DNA from: Deltaproteobacteria bacterium
GTDB lineage: Bacteria > Desulfobacterota > DSM-4660 > Desulfatiglandales > HGW-15
Direction of reading: 5' to 3'
DNA length: 35,332 nt
Assembly: GCA_016930835.1 (NCBI GenBank)
Contig: JAFGGA010000104.1
Span: 1-35,332, forward strand
Shown here: piece by piece, positions 15,418 to 24,178 of the stretch
How positions within the stretch are numbered: the first letter of the stretch is position 1
Layout of the letters: the number at the start of each line of letters is the position of its first letter
The notes under the pieces: generated by a model
What the model was told of the DNA's origin: nothing
The model's input: only the letters and a program-made list of their open reading frames with translations
Databases searched by the model: none
Position numbers and translations under genes: made by a program

Positions 15418-16968
15418 ATGGATATTGAAACCAAGTTAAAGGAATTAGAGAAAAGAAATATCAGGGCAGAGTTGGGCGGAGGACAGAGGCGGATTGATGC
15501 GCAGCATGCCAAAGGAAAGATGACCGCCCGTGAAAGGATTCATTATCTCCTTGATAAGGACAGTTTCGAGGAAATCGATAAATTCGTGGTTCACCGTTGC
15601 AGCGATTTTGATATGGACAAGGAGAAGATTCCGGGAGATGGCGTGGTTACAGGCTACGGGAAGATAAACGGCCGAAAAATTTTTATCTTCTCGCAGGATT
15701 TCACGGTATTCGGTGGCTCTTTGAGCGGAGCTTTCGGGGAGAAAGTCTGCAAGATCATGGACCTTGCGTTGAAAAATGGAGCACCCATCATCGGGCTCAA
15801 CGATTCAGGCGGTGCACGGATACAGGAAGGAATCGTGAGCCTGGGAGGTTACGGGGAGATATTCAGGAGGAATGTCCGGGCCTCAGGGGTAGTTCCTCAG
15901 ATATCGCTCATCATGGGCCCTTGCGCCGGGGGTGCGGTTTATTCGCCTGCCTTGACGGATTTTACGATCATGGTCAAGAATTCGAGCAACATGTTCGTTA
16001 CCGGCCCTCAGGTGATCAAGGCTGTGAACTCAGAGGATGTTTCGGCTGAAAATCTCGGGGGAGCCATGACCCATAACAGCAAGAGCGGTGTGGCCCAGTT
16101 TGCCGAGGACTCGGATAAGGACGCCCTGGATCGTGTAAAGCAGCTTTTGCGATATTTACCTCAAAATTACAGGGAGCGACCCCCACGCTGGGATTGCACG
16201 GACGACCCGAATCGGAGAGACAAATCCCTGAATTCCATTGTACCTACAAACCCTAAATTGCCTTACGATATCAAGAAGATTATCCGCACGGTTTTGGACG
16301 ACCAGGATTTTTTTGAAATACAGGAACATTTTGCCAAGAACATTGTGATCGGGTTCGGCAGGTTGGATGGCAGGGTTGTGGGAATCGTGGCCAACCAGCC
16401 ACGATTTCTGGCCGGCTGCCTGGATATTAATGCTTCATTGAAGTGTTCCCGATTTGTAAGGACATGCGATTGCTACAATATTCCACTGATAACCTTTGTA
16501 GACGTGCCCGGATTTTTACCCGGGGTGAATCAGGAGCACGGAGGGATCATTAAACACGGTGCGAAAATCATCTATGCTTACTGTGAAGCAACGGTGCCCA
16601 AAATCACCATTATTACACGGAAAGCTTATGGAGGGGCCTACGACGTGATGTCGAGCAAGCATCACGGGGGAGATATTAATTTAGCATACCCCACCGCGGA
16701 AATCGCCGTGATGGGGCCCGAAGGGGCCGTGGACATTGTATTCAGGAAAAAAATCCAAAAGGCGGAAGACAAAGAAACCACTCGGGAGCGGTTAATTAAA
16801 GAGTACCGTAATAATTTCGCCAGCCCCTTCAAGGCGGCTGAAATGGGCTATATTGACCAGATCATTTTTCCTGAAAACACCCGCCCGCGACTCATCCATT
16901 CCCTGACGATGCTGGAGGAAAAAAGGGAGTCTCTCCCGGAGAAAAGACACGGTAATATTCCTTTATAG
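15418..16968 (+). CDS. Biotin-dependent acyl-CoA carboxyltransferase (PCC beta / MmdA / 12S transcarboxylase type)
   Basis: A 516-residue carboxyltransferase with two crotonase-like halves. The first half carries [13 protein letters not shown] and [17 protein letters not shown] (about 125-185). The second half carries [24 protein letters not shown] and [18 protein letters not shown] (about 360-425). It moves a carboxyl group between biotin and propionyl-CoA/methylmalonyl-CoA. No biotin carboxylase and no sodium-pump membrane subunit are nearby, whereas a 5S-type partner lies at 22599-24092. A methylmalonyl-CoA:pyruvate transcarboxylase role therefore fits at least as well as propionyl-CoA carboxylase or decarboxylase. 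Upstream of the ATG there is no good Shine-Dalgarno sequence (CGGGAATTCGCC). The sucC gene follows after 18 bp. Confidence 0.9.
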   Translation: MDIETKLKELEKRNIRAELGGGQRRIDAQHAKGKMTARERIHYLLDKDSFEEIDKFVVHRCSDFDMDKEKIPGDGVVTGYGKINGRKIFIFSQDFTVFGGSLSGAFGEKVCKIMDLALKNGAPIIGLNDSGGARIQEGIVSLGGYGEIFRRNVRASGVVPQISLIMGPCAGGAVYSPALTDFTIMVKNSSNMFVTGPQVIKAVNSEDVSAENLGGAMTHNSKSGVAQFAEDSDKDALDRVKQLLRYLPQNYRERPPRWDCTDDPNRRDKSLNSIVPTNPKLPYDIKKIIRTVLDDQDFFEIQEHFAKNIVIGFGRLDGRVVGIVANQPRFLAGCLDINASLKCSRFVRTCDCYNIPLITFVDVPGFLPGVNQEHGGIIKHGAKIIYAYCEATVPKITIITRKAYGGAYDVMSSKHHGGDINLAYPTAEIAVMGPEGAVDIVFRKKIQKAEDKETTRERLIKEYRNNFASPFKAAEMGYIDQIIFPENTRPRLIHSLTMLEEKRESLPEKRHGNIPL

Positions 16969-16986
16969 GTTAAAAAGAGAAAGACG

Positions 16987-18162
16987 ATGAAATTACATGA
17001 ATACCAGGCAAAAGAGATATTTAGAAGATATCATATTCGCGTACCGGCCGGAGAAGTAGCTGGATCAGTGGACAAGGTCATAGAATCGGCGCGGAACATT
17101 AATGGACCTCCATGGGTTGTGAAGGCTCAGGTGCATGCCGGGGGGAGAGGAAAAGCCGGCGGTGTTCGCATAGCGGATTCTTTGGAGCAACTGAAACAGG
17201 CGGCGAAAGAGATACTCGGTCGGCCTTTGATTTCGGAACAGACGGGACCGGAAGGTAAAAGAGTCACAAAGCTATTGATTGAGGAAGCGGTGGAGATCGA
17301 AAGAGAGCTATATCTGGCGATGACCATAGACCGATCAAAGGCCGAGCCTGTCATTATTTTCAGTCAGGTAGGCGGGATGGATATCGAGGAGGTTGCCAGA
17401 GTATCCCCTGAGCAATTGATGAATGAACATATTCCTTTTGATATGGGATGGTCACCTTTTGTCGCAAAGAAACTGGCCTATGGTCTTGATCCGCTCCCCG
17501 GTCCGAACACCCTGAAAGAATTGACAAATATTATCAGCCGTCTTTATACGGTATTTATGGAACTGGATTGTTCTCTAGCGGAGATAAATCCCTTGGTGAC
17601 CACCAAAAAGGGGGATGTCATCGCCCTGGACGCAAAGATAAACATTGATGACAACGCCCTTTTCCGGAGAAAGGCCATGGCGGATCTGGATGATCCGCTG
17701 GAAAAGGAACACCTTGAAAGGGAGGCCGCTAAATATCATCTTAATTACATCAAGCTAGATGGAAATATCGGGGCCATGGTGAACGGGGCAGGCCTGGCCA
17801 TGGCCACCATGGACCTGATCAAAATGGCCGGTGCGGAGCCAGCCAATTTTTTGGACGTCGGCGGCGGAGCCAGTGAAGAGATGGTGACAAAGGGCCTTGA
17901 AATCATTCTTATGGATGAAAAGGTGAAGGCGATATTCATTAATATCTTTGGCGGAATCCTGAGATGTGACGTCCTTGCCAGGGGTGTCCTTGCCGCGGCG
18001 GAAAAGACCCATATAAAGGTCCCGGTTATTGTCAGGCTTGAAGGTACGAATGTTGAAGACGGCAGGAAAATACTTGAGGAGTCGGATCTGAAATTTATGG
18101 TGGCAAAAGATATGAATGAGGCGGCGGATCTCGTAACACGCGCAGTATCCATAACCGTTTAG
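16987..18162 (+). CDS. sucC: Succinyl-CoA synthetase beta subunit (ADP/GDP-forming)
   Basis: The 391-residue ATP-grasp subunit of succinate--CoA ligase, which makes ATP (or GTP) from succinyl-CoA in a cytoplasmic complex with SucD. The opening MKLHEYQAKEIF, the VVKAQVHAGGRGKAGGV loop (about 39-55), the metal-binding CSLAEINPLV (near 194-203) and the C-terminal GGILRCDVLARGV are family signatures, and the length is normal. The gene lies between the carboxyltransferase and sucD, with AGAGAAAG as a modest ribosome binding site. In this setting it converts succinyl-CoA from methylmalonyl-CoA into succinate with energy conservation. Confidence 0.96.
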   Translation: MKLHEYQAKEIFRRYHIRVPAGEVAGSVDKVIESARNINGPPWVVKAQVHAGGRGKAGGVRIADSLEQLKQAAKEILGRPLISEQTGPEGKRVTKLLIEEAVEIERELYLAMTIDRSKAEPVIIFSQVGGMDIEEVARVSPEQLMNEHIPFDMGWSPFVAKKLAYGLDPLPGPNTLKELTNIISRLYTVFMELDCSLAEINPLVTTKKGDVIALDAKINIDDNALFRRKAMADLDDPLEKEHLEREAAKYHLNYIKLDGNIGAMVNGAGLAMATMDLIKMAGAEPANFLDVGGGASEEMVTKGLEIILMDEKVKAIFINIFGGILRCDVLARGVLAAAEKTHIKVPVIVRLEGTNVEDGRKILEESDLKFMVAKDMNEAADLVTRAVSITV

Positions 18163-18200
18163 CTTTCCAAACCAACCGAATACATTCGATAGGATAACAG

Positions 18201-19067
18201 ATGAGTATACTTGTTAATGAAGAGTCACGTGTTTTGGTGCAGGGGATCACTGGGAATGAGGGCACATTCCATACACAACAGATGGTGTCTTACGGGACTG
18301 TTGTGGCAGCAGGAGTCACTCCAGGGAAAGGCGGGATGAAACTGGACGGCATCCCTGTATTTAACAGGGTCAAGGATGCAGTGGATAATGAGGGGGTTAA
18401 CGTTTCAATAATATTTGTGCCTCCGCCGTTTGCGGCCGATTCCATCCTGGAGGCCGCTTCCGCGGGCATAGGTGTCATTGTGTGTATAACAGAAGGGATA
18501 CCGACCCTTGACATGGTAAGGGTTGCATCTTTTATCAGGAGCCGGGGAATCGTGCTTATAGGTCCTAATTGTCCGGGTATCATTTCACCCGGCAAGACAA
18601 AAGTCGGCATCATGCCAGGTCCTATACATAAACCCGGGACCATAGGGGTTATCTCTCGCAGTGGAACGCTGACTTATGAAATGGTAGACCAGTTGACAAG
18701 GGCCGGACTGGGACAATCGACCTGTATAGGTATCGGAGGCGATCCTATCATCGGGACATCCTTTATCGATCATCTCAGGAGATTTCATCGCGATGATACA
18801 ACAGAAGCCGTGGTCCTCATCGGTGAGATAGGCGGCTCTGCTGAAGAGGAAGCAGCAGAATATATCGAAAGTGAATTCAATAAGCCCGTCTTCGCATTTA
18901 TCGCAGGCCAGACAGCCCCGCCCGGTAAAAGAATGGGACATGCAGGGGCGATTATTTCAGGCGGTCAGGGAAAGGCTGAGGATAAGATAGCGGCGCTCGA
19001 AAGGGCGGGGATCAGGGTGATCAAAAACCTGGGTTCACTCGGTGAAACCGTGAAAGAATCCATTTAA
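18201..19067 (+). CDS. sucD: Succinyl-CoA synthetase alpha subunit
   Basis: The 288-residue CoA-binding and phosphohistidine subunit of succinate--CoA ligase. The N-terminal CoA-binding domain shows [12 protein letters not shown] (13-24) and GVTPGKGG (38-45). The phosphorylated His is His247 in [10 protein letters not shown], matching His246 of the E. coli enzyme within one residue, and the [14 protein letters not shown] stretch (about 207-220) is also diagnostic. It follows sucC by 38 bp and is certainly the same complex. The ribosome binding site is weak (AGGATAAC). Confidence 0.97.
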   Translation: MSILVNEESRVLVQGITGNEGTFHTQQMVSYGTVVAAGVTPGKGGMKLDGIPVFNRVKDAVDNEGVNVSIIFVPPPFAADSILEAASAGIGVIVCITEGIPTLDMVRVASFIRSRGIVLIGPNCPGIISPGKTKVGIMPGPIHKPGTIGVISRSGTLTYEMVDQLTRAGLGQSTCIGIGGDPIIGTSFIDHLRRFHRDDTTEAVVLIGEIGGSAEEEAAEYIESEFNKPVFAFIAGQTAPPGKRMGHAGAIISGGQGKAEDKIAALERAGIRVIKNLGSLGETVKESI

Positions 19068-19125
19068 TATAACCCATGGAAGCCTGTTCTTGTCTCATCC
19101 CATTTCAATTTCACGGAAGGATTTG

Positions 19126-19215
19126 ATGTCGCCTTTCTGGATGAACGACCGGAATCCCATGGGAAAGGTTCTCAAAAAGATTCTCCATGAGCAGGACTCC
19201 AAGCAGAGAGGTTAA
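19126..19215 (+). CDS. Possible 29-residue small protein
   Basis: A 30-codon frame starts at an ATG 5 bp after GGAAGG and ends at a TAA just before the first desulforedoxin gene. The product would be charged, with a KVLKKILHEQDSKQRG tail. I recognise no family. The ribosome binding site and the position between co-directional genes are the only support; it may be chance. Confidence 0.25.
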   Translation: MSPFWMNDRNPMGKVLKKILHEQDSKQRG

Positions 19216-19242
19216 ACAAATGAGAAAAGGAGAGAGTAACCA

Positions 19243-19362
19243 GTGGCAAACAAGGCAGGAAAAAGATACAAATGCAGTAAGTGCGGAGCGGAATTTATCG
19301 TCACCCGCGGTGGGGATGGCCAGCTGAAATGCTGCGGCCAGCCTATGGAAGAGAAAAAATGA
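19243..19362 (+). CDS. Desulforedoxin-like protein 1
   Basis: A 39-residue protein starting at GTG, 8 bp after AAAAGGAGAG. It has the desulforedoxin pattern CSKCG (Cys11, Cys14) and then adjacent KCCG cysteines (Cys30, Cys31), which bind one Fe in a distorted rubredoxin-type Fe(Cys)4 centre, usually in a homodimer. The length and spacing match the 36-residue Desulfovibrio gigas protein. It probably carries single electrons or belongs to an oxygen/superoxide defence chain; no desulfoferrodoxin partner is visible here. It follows sucD and precedes a second copy by 13 bp. Confidence 0.85.
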   Translation: MANKAGKRYKCSKCGAEFIVTRGGDGQLKCCGQPMEEKK

Positions 19363-19375
19363 GGAGGGCTGTTGA

Positions 19376-19519
19376 ATGATGAGTCAACTGGGCAAGAGGT
19401 ATCGTTGCGAAGTATGCGGTACCGAAATTCTTTGTACAAAGGCCGGTGAAGGCACGACAAAATGTTGCGATAAGGAGATGCAGGTTCAGGAACCTAAGCC
19501 CCTACCTTCCTCCGATTGA
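19376..19519 (+). CDS. Desulforedoxin-like protein 2
   Basis: A 47-residue protein with the same iron-binding pattern (Cys11 and Cys14 in CEVCG, Cys30 and Cys31 in KCCD) plus an extra Cys20 and a proline-rich C-terminal tail (QEPKPLPSSD) absent from copy 1. GGAGG at 19363-19367 gives an 8-bp spacing to the first of two adjacent ATG codons; either could be the start. The two copies differ in most positions outside the cysteines, so this is not a recent duplication. They may form a heterodimer. Confidence 0.85.
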   Translation: MMSQLGKRYRCEVCGTEILCTKAGEGTTKCCDKEMQVQEPKPLPSSD

Positions 19520-19578
19520 TGATCATATTTGAAAATAGGTATCATTTTAGATTTTTGAAAAATTTGGCGCTGACCTAT

Positions 19579-19607
19579 GGATTCCGCGATCAAGTCGCGG
19601 AATGACC
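19579..19607. repeat. 29-bp inverted repeat, left arm
   Basis: This arm is the exact reverse complement of 19851-19879. It is also a hairpin by itself: ATTCCGCGA and TCGCGGAAT around a 5-base TCAAG loop. Together the two arms enclose the MITE-like element. Confidence 0.8.
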
Positions 19608-19653
19608 AGCCTAGTTTTTGGTTACGCGACTGTAAGTGATTACCTTTGATGAA

Positions 19654-19827
19654 CTCGTAAAAAGTCGTCACCTCGGTCCCGTATCAAGGACGGGATAGAC
19701 TGCCGCCGGGGTCCAGAGCCCATGTAACTACCTGAAAAGGCTGGATTCCGGCCTTCGACTGTCTGCATGCGGACATGCACAGGCAGGCCGGAATGACAAA
19801 AACGCGTATTTCTCAACTTTTTACGAG
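19654..19827. repeat. MITE-like intergenic repeat, copy 2 (174 bp)
   Basis: It is bounded by perfect 12-bp terminal inverted repeats (CTCGTAAAAAGT at 19654-19665 and ACTTTTTACGAG at 19816-19827). It shares with copy 1 (7925-8043) the ends, a GTCGTCACC block, GGGGTCCAGAG, GTAACTA/ATAACTA and CTGGATTCCGG. It is longer because of extra internal palindromes (near 19675-19695 and 19755-19790). There is no coding capacity; a non-autonomous mobile element or a structural intergenic repeat family are both possible. Confidence 0.75.
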
Positions 19828-19850
19828 ACCAGCACCTTTGGTTTTTACAC

Positions 19851-19879
19851 GGTCATTCCGCGACTTGATCGCGGAATCC
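19851..19879. repeat. 29-bp inverted repeat, right arm
   Basis: The exact reverse complement of 19579-19607, lying 23 bp outside the right end of the MITE-like element. Like its partner it can fold alone into a 9-bp stem with a 5-base loop. Confidence 0.8.
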
Positions 19880-20064
19880 AATCGTTTGGACTTAGAAAAA
19901 CCAAGATTGTTACGAAAATAGTTTTTTTTATAAGTCCCGAAGGATTTATTGTTGGGCATGGATGAATGGATAAGATGATTGGATTGTTCATGCGGGATTG
20001 AGAACGAGCATTTTCGTCCAAGTTTTGCCTCATACTAAAAACATGTAATTAGAGAAATCAAGCG

Positions 20065-22335
20065 ATGATAGATGAAAACGAAGCCTTACGTTATCATAGC
20101 CATCCCCGACCGGGAAAGATAGAGGTTGTTTCCACCAAGCCATGTTTATCACAATCTGATTTAAGCTTGGCCTATACCCCGGGTGTGGCCGTACCTTGTA
20201 TGCGGATATATGGAAACCCTGAGCTTTCGTTTGATTACACGACACGTGGGAACTTGGTTGGTGTTGTTTCAAACGGCAGCGCCGTACTCGGACTTGGGAA
20301 TATTGGAGCCTTGGCCGGGAAGCCGGTCATGGAAGGCAAGGCGATCCTTTTCAAGCGTTTTGCGGATTTGGATGTTTTTGACATTGAGTTGGATACCCAG
20401 GACCCGGATGAAATCATCCGTACGGTCAAATTGCTTGAACCCACTTTTGGGGGTATCAACCTGGAGGATATCAAGGCCCCGGATTGTTTTTATATTGAAG
20501 AGGAGTTGGTGCGGCAGATGTCGATACCGGTTTTCCATGATGATCAGCACGGCACGGCCATTATTTCAGCGGCCGCCCTGATCAACGCATGTGATCTGAC
20601 CGACCGTAAGATGGGTGATATCATGGTGGTGATCAACGGTGCGGGGGCTGCTGCTATTGCCTGCGCCAAGATGTATCTACAACTGGGAGTGAAGAAGGAA
20701 AATCTCATTCTCGTGGATTCAAAAGGCGTTGTCTGCAAAGCCCGGGAAGAAGAACTCAACCCCTACAAGGCGGCTTTCGCCATGGAGACGGACAAGCGGA
20801 CACTTGAAGACGCGGCCCGGGGCGCGGATGTATTGATCGGTCTTTCGGTAAAGGGGGCTTTTACGCCTGAAATCCTCAAGGCGATGGGTGAAAAGCCGAT
20901 CATTTTCCCTCTTGCTAATCCCTATCCCGAGATTGATTATGAAGAGGCCAAGATGGTACGGCCCGATGCCATTATCGCAACGGGTCGCTCGGATTATCCC
21001 AATCAAGTCAACAACGTTCTTGGATTTCCCTTTATCTTTCGAGGGGCAATGGATGTTCGAGCCAGGACCATCAATGAGGAGATGAAGATTGCGGCGGTTC
21101 AAGCGCTGGCCGGGCTCGCGCGTGATGATGTCCCGGATTCCGTCATCAGGGCCTATGGTGGGAAACCCATTCACTTTGGAGCGGAATATATCATCCCCAA
21201 GCCATTGGATTCGAGGGTTCTTCTCACGGTGGCGCCGGCCGTGGCAAAGGCGGCTATCGAGTGTGGTGTGGCCAGGATTCAACTGCCGGGTCATAATCAA
21301 TACATCCAGAGCCTGGAAGCGAGGCTTGGGCCTGAGCGGGAAATCATGAGAAAGATCATTACCCGTGCCCAGCTTGATCCGAAGCGTGTTGTGTTGCCCG
21401 AGGGCAATCATCCGGTCATCCTGCGGGCCGCTTATCAGGCCGCTCGGAACGGCATATGTAAGCCGTTGTTGTTGGGCAATGAGGATGAAATCCGTTCCCT
21501 GGCCAATGGGTTGCGCATTCCTCTTGATGGTATAGAGATAGTGGATATCGAAAAGAGCCCGCTTCAGAATGAATTTGTGGAGCCGCTTTTCAACTTGCGA
21601 TGCCGGAAGGGGTGGTCTGTCTCTGAGACCCGGAGACAACTGCACAGTGCTCATATTTTTGGGGCCATGATGGTGGCGGCAGGGCTGGTGGATGGGCAGG
21701 TTCATGGGATAGACCGAGACTATTCGGATGCCATCCGCCCGGTCCTGCAGGTTATTTCACGGCGTCAAGGGGTTTCCAAGGTCTCTGGTGTCTATCTCAT
21801 GATCTCGAAGAAGGATAACTTCTTTTTTGCCGATGCAACGGTCAATATCGCGCCAAGCTCTGAAGAATTGGCGGAGATCGCTATTCTAGCGGCAGAGATG
21901 GCGGAATTTTTTGATGTGAGACCCAAGGTGGCCATGATATCTTTTTCCAATTTCGGATCAACGCGTCACCCTGAGTCAGAGCGGGTCAAGCGGGCCGTGC
22001 AGATTGTCAGGGAGAGAACCCCCGATCTGATTATTGACGGTGAAATGCGGGCTGATGTGGCGGTGGTCGCCGAGCTGCTGGAAAAGGAGTATCCGTTCAA
22101 CAAATTGGGTGGACCTGCCAATGTGCTGATTTTTCCGGGCCTGACATCGGCCAATGTGGCCTATAAGCTTCTTGACTGTTTTGGCGGGGCCAAGGCCGTA
22201 GGTCCGCTTTTGATGGGTATCAGCAAGCCCTTTAACGTCCTTCCCCGGAATACGGATATGGAAAATGTGATCAACGTGATGGCCATCACCGTTGTGCAGG
22301 CCCAGGAGTTGGAGAAAAAAAGCAAAAGGCCCTGA
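20065..22335 (+). CDS. maeB: Malic enzyme with C-terminal phosphotransacetylase-like domain
   Basis: A 756-residue MaeB-type enzyme that oxidatively decarboxylates malate to pyruvate with NAD(P). The malic N-terminal domain carries [12 protein letters not shown] (about 32-43). The active-site region [10 protein letters not shown] is near 154-163, and the nucleotide-binding [12 protein letters not shown] near 192-203. A phosphate-acetyltransferase-like domain fills about residues 430-756; in MaeB proteins it is regulatory, not transferase-active, and commonly binds acetyl-CoA. The length is standard for the fusion. There is no strong Shine-Dalgarno sequence before the ATG. Between succinate/fumarate and pyruvate it provides the exit of the methylmalonyl-CoA route. 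Confidence 0.94.
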   Translation: MIDENEALRYHSHPRPGKIEVVSTKPCLSQSDLSLAYTPGVAVPCMRIYGNPELSFDYTTRGNLVGVVSNGSAVLGLGNIGALAGKPVMEGKAILFKRFADLDVFDIELDTQDPDEIIRTVKLLEPTFGGINLEDIKAPDCFYIEEELVRQMSIPVFHDDQHGTAIISAAALINACDLTDRKMGDIMVVINGAGAAAIACAKMYLQLGVKKENLILVDSKGVVCKAREEELNPYKAAFAMETDKRTLEDAARGADVLIGLSVKGAFTPEILKAMGEKPIIFPLANPYPEIDYEEAKMVRPDAIIATGRSDYPNQVNNVLGFPFIFRGAMDVRARTINEEMKIAAVQALAGLARDDVPDSVIRAYGGKPIHFGAEYIIPKPLDSRVLLTVAPAVAKAAIECGVARIQLPGHNQYIQSLEARLGPEREIMRKIITRAQLDPKRVVLPEGNHPVILRAAYQAARNGICKPLLLGNEDEIRSLANGLRIPLDGIEIVDIEKSPLQNEFVEPLFNLRCRKGWSVSETRRQLHSAHIFGAMMVAAGLVDGQVHGIDRDYSDAIRPVLQVISRRQGVSKVSGVYLMISKKDNFFFADATVNIAPSSEELAEIAILAAEMAEFFDVRPKVAMISFSNFGSTRHPESERVKRAVQIVRERTPDLIIDGEMRADVAVVAELLEKEYPFNKLGGPANVLIFPGLTSANVAYKLLDCFGGAKAVGPLLMGISKPFNVLPRNTDMENVINVMAITVVQAQELEKKSKRP

Positions 22336-22477
22336 TATAAACGACCTGCTGGGATGTTGGACAGCAACCTTATGCTCTTCCATTTTGGCTCTTTTCATTT
22401 TTTCCCTAAATGACGCACTGATATTTGGACCGAAACGCTTTCACCTTCAATTTTAGCATTTCGAGATTGATGTGTGG

Positions 22478-22506
22478 TTGACTCCAAATTATTTTCTAGG
22501 TATAAA
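22478..22506 (+). promoter_or_regulatory. Candidate sigma-70 promoter for the 5S-type carboxyltransferase gene
   Basis: TTGACT (22478-22483) and TATAAA (22501-22506) are separated by exactly 17 bp, each one mismatch from consensus, and lie about 92 bp before the ATG at 22599 within a 263-bp gap. This is the best-looking promoter in the window. Confidence 0.6.
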
Positions 22507-22598
22507 AAAAGTTTGCCTTTGAGATTAGCGCTCCTTGGCAAAAACCCTCCATTATATTTTTACGGGAGGCGTGATATCAGATTTAAAGGAGAAGAGGA

Positions 22599-24092
22599 AT
22601 GAACAATTTGTTAGAAGACGGGCCGAAAAACCCCATTAAGATTCAAGACAACACTTTTAGAGACGGACACCAATCTTTATTAGCCACAAGGATGAGAACG
22701 GAAGACATGCTACCCATAGCCGAAAAGATGGACAGCGTAGGTTTCTGGGCCATGGAAGTATGGGGGGGTGCGACCTTCGATTCGATGCATCGATTCCTAG
22801 GGGAGGATCCCTTTGATCGAATCCGAACCCTTAAAAAGCATATCACCAAAACTCCGTTTTCCATGCTCTTAAGGGGCCAGAATCTGGTCGGATATCGCAA
22901 TTATGCCGATGATGTGGCGAGGTTATTCGTGGATAAGACCTGCGAAGCAGGCATGGATATCTTTCGTGTTTTTGATGCATTGAATGATTTCCGCAATTTT
23001 AAGACCGTGGTGGAAAGGATAAAGGCCAACGGCAAGCATTTTCAAGGCACCATCTGTTACAGCCTTACGGAAAGGCGTATGGGGGGGGATGTATTCAATC
23101 TGGAATATTATCTGAATAAGGCCAAAGAGCTACAGGATATGGGCGCGGACACCCTTTGTCTAAAGGACATGGCCGGTATTATGGCCCCTTTTGATATCGC
23201 CGAGCTCATCACTGAACTGAAGAAGGTCATCACCGTTCCGATCCACCTGCACACCCACTACACAAGCGGCATGGCGTCCATGGTCTACCTGGAAGCCATC
23301 AAGGCGGGGGTGGACATCATTGATACCTGTCTTGCCCCGTTTGCCCTGAGAACCTCTCAACCGGCCGTAGAGCCGATTGTGGCGACGCTTTACGGAACTA
23401 CGAGAGATTCTGGATTCAGTTTAAGGCTTCTCCTTGAGCTGGACGATTATATTGAAACGGTTGCCCCGAAATATCGGGATTATCTGGCCAAACACCGGAT
23501 GTCCGTGATTGATACGGGTGTGTTGGCTCACCAAGTGCCGGGCGGCATGATCTCCAATCTCGTCAGCCAGCTCACCGAGGCCAAGGCCCTGCACCGCTTG
23601 GCCGAAGTTTATAAGGAGGTGGCCGTCGCTCGAAAAGAATTGGGCATGCCGCCTTTGGTTACGCCCACCAGCCAGATTGTGGGGGTTCAGGCCGTGCTAA
23701 ATGTATTGTTCGGACGTTACAAGATGGTCACTAATGAGGTGAAGGATTTGGCCTATGGATTGTATGGGAAGACCCCCATCCCGGTGGACCCTGAAATCCA
23801 GAAGAAAATCCTGAAAGGATATAAACGTGGTGAAACACCGGTTACGGGAAGGGCGGCCGACTATTTAGAACCTGAATTGGAAAAAGCCAGGGAAAAAGTC
23901 GGAGATCTGGCAAAAGATGATTTTGATTTACTCATCTTTGCCCTTTATCCCACCACGGGGGAACAGTTTCTGAAATGGAAATATGGCCTGGAAAAGATGC
24001 CGCCGGCAGTAAAACCCAAGACCCTCGAAGATATCCGAAAAGAGGATGAGGCCATGGCAGCGGCTATTGAACAGGTTTGTAGAACGATATAA
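22599..24092 (+). CDS. Pyruvate/oxaloacetate carboxyltransferase (5S transcarboxylase / PycB / OadA type) without biotin domain
   Basis: A 497-residue HMGL-like TIM-barrel carboxyltransferase plus the conserved PycB/OadA alpha-helical domain (about 310-470). Metal and catalytic features are TFRDGHQSLLATRMRT (19-34, Asp22), the lysine expected to be carbamylated in LCLKDMAG (Lys189) and HLHTH (216-220). It transfers CO2 between biotin and pyruvate/oxaloacetate. OadA and many PycB proteins end in a biotinyl domain with an MKM motif; this one stops at about residue 497 without one, as the 5S subunit of transcarboxylase does. It therefore needs a separate biotin carrier, not found in the window. 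With the 12S-type protein at 15418-16968 it could form a methylmalonyl-CoA:pyruvate transcarboxylase. GGAG precedes the ATG. Confidence 0.9.
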   Translation: MNNLLEDGPKNPIKIQDNTFRDGHQSLLATRMRTEDMLPIAEKMDSVGFWAMEVWGGATFDSMHRFLGEDPFDRIRTLKKHITKTPFSMLLRGQNLVGYRNYADDVARLFVDKTCEAGMDIFRVFDALNDFRNFKTVVERIKANGKHFQGTICYSLTERRMGGDVFNLEYYLNKAKELQDMGADTLCLKDMAGIMAPFDIAELITELKKVITVPIHLHTHYTSGMASMVYLEAIKAGVDIIDTCLAPFALRTSQPAVEPIVATLYGTTRDSGFSLRLLLELDDYIETVAPKYRDYLAKHRMSVIDTGVLAHQVPGGMISNLVSQLTEAKALHRLAEVYKEVAVARKELGMPPLVTPTSQIVGVQAVLNVLFGRYKMVTNEVKDLAYGLYGKTPIPVDPEIQKKILKGYKRGETPVTGRAADYLEPELEKAREKVGDLAKDDFDLLIFALYPTTGEQFLKWKYGLEKMPPAVKPKTLEDIRKEDEAMAAAIEQVCRTI

Positions 24093-24178
24093 CCGATGAA
24101 GAGAACAAAGCCTTACAGCAATCAGCGACCGCCGTTCGAAAACTCGCAGATGATCAAAACAGACGGAGTTAATGATTT

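Larger units (their letters stand above)
19520..20064. other. 545-bp gene-free region made of nested palindromic repeats
   Basis: No gene is supported here. The centre is occupied by copy 2 of the MITE-like element (19654-19827). It is flanked by two exact 29-bp inverted copies of a hairpin sequence (19579-19607 and 19851-19879). The remaining sequence up to the malic enzyme gene is AT-rich; I see no convincing promoter in it. Confidence 0.65.

Noticed and set aside
15418-16968. Sodium-pumping methylmalonyl-CoA decarboxylase alpha subunit
   Set aside because: No membrane beta subunit, gamma/delta subunits or biotin carrier are present; the family alone does not distinguish this from PCC beta or transcarboxylase 12S.
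19520-20064. CRISPR array or insertion sequence in the repeat-rich gap
   Set aside because: The repeats are few, inverted and of unequal spacing, without regular spacers, and no transposase or cas gene is present.
20719-21705. A 328-codon open frame on the minus strand
   Set aside because: It is antisense to the malic enzyme gene, whose protein motifs are unambiguous; it has no domain signature and is a shadow frame.
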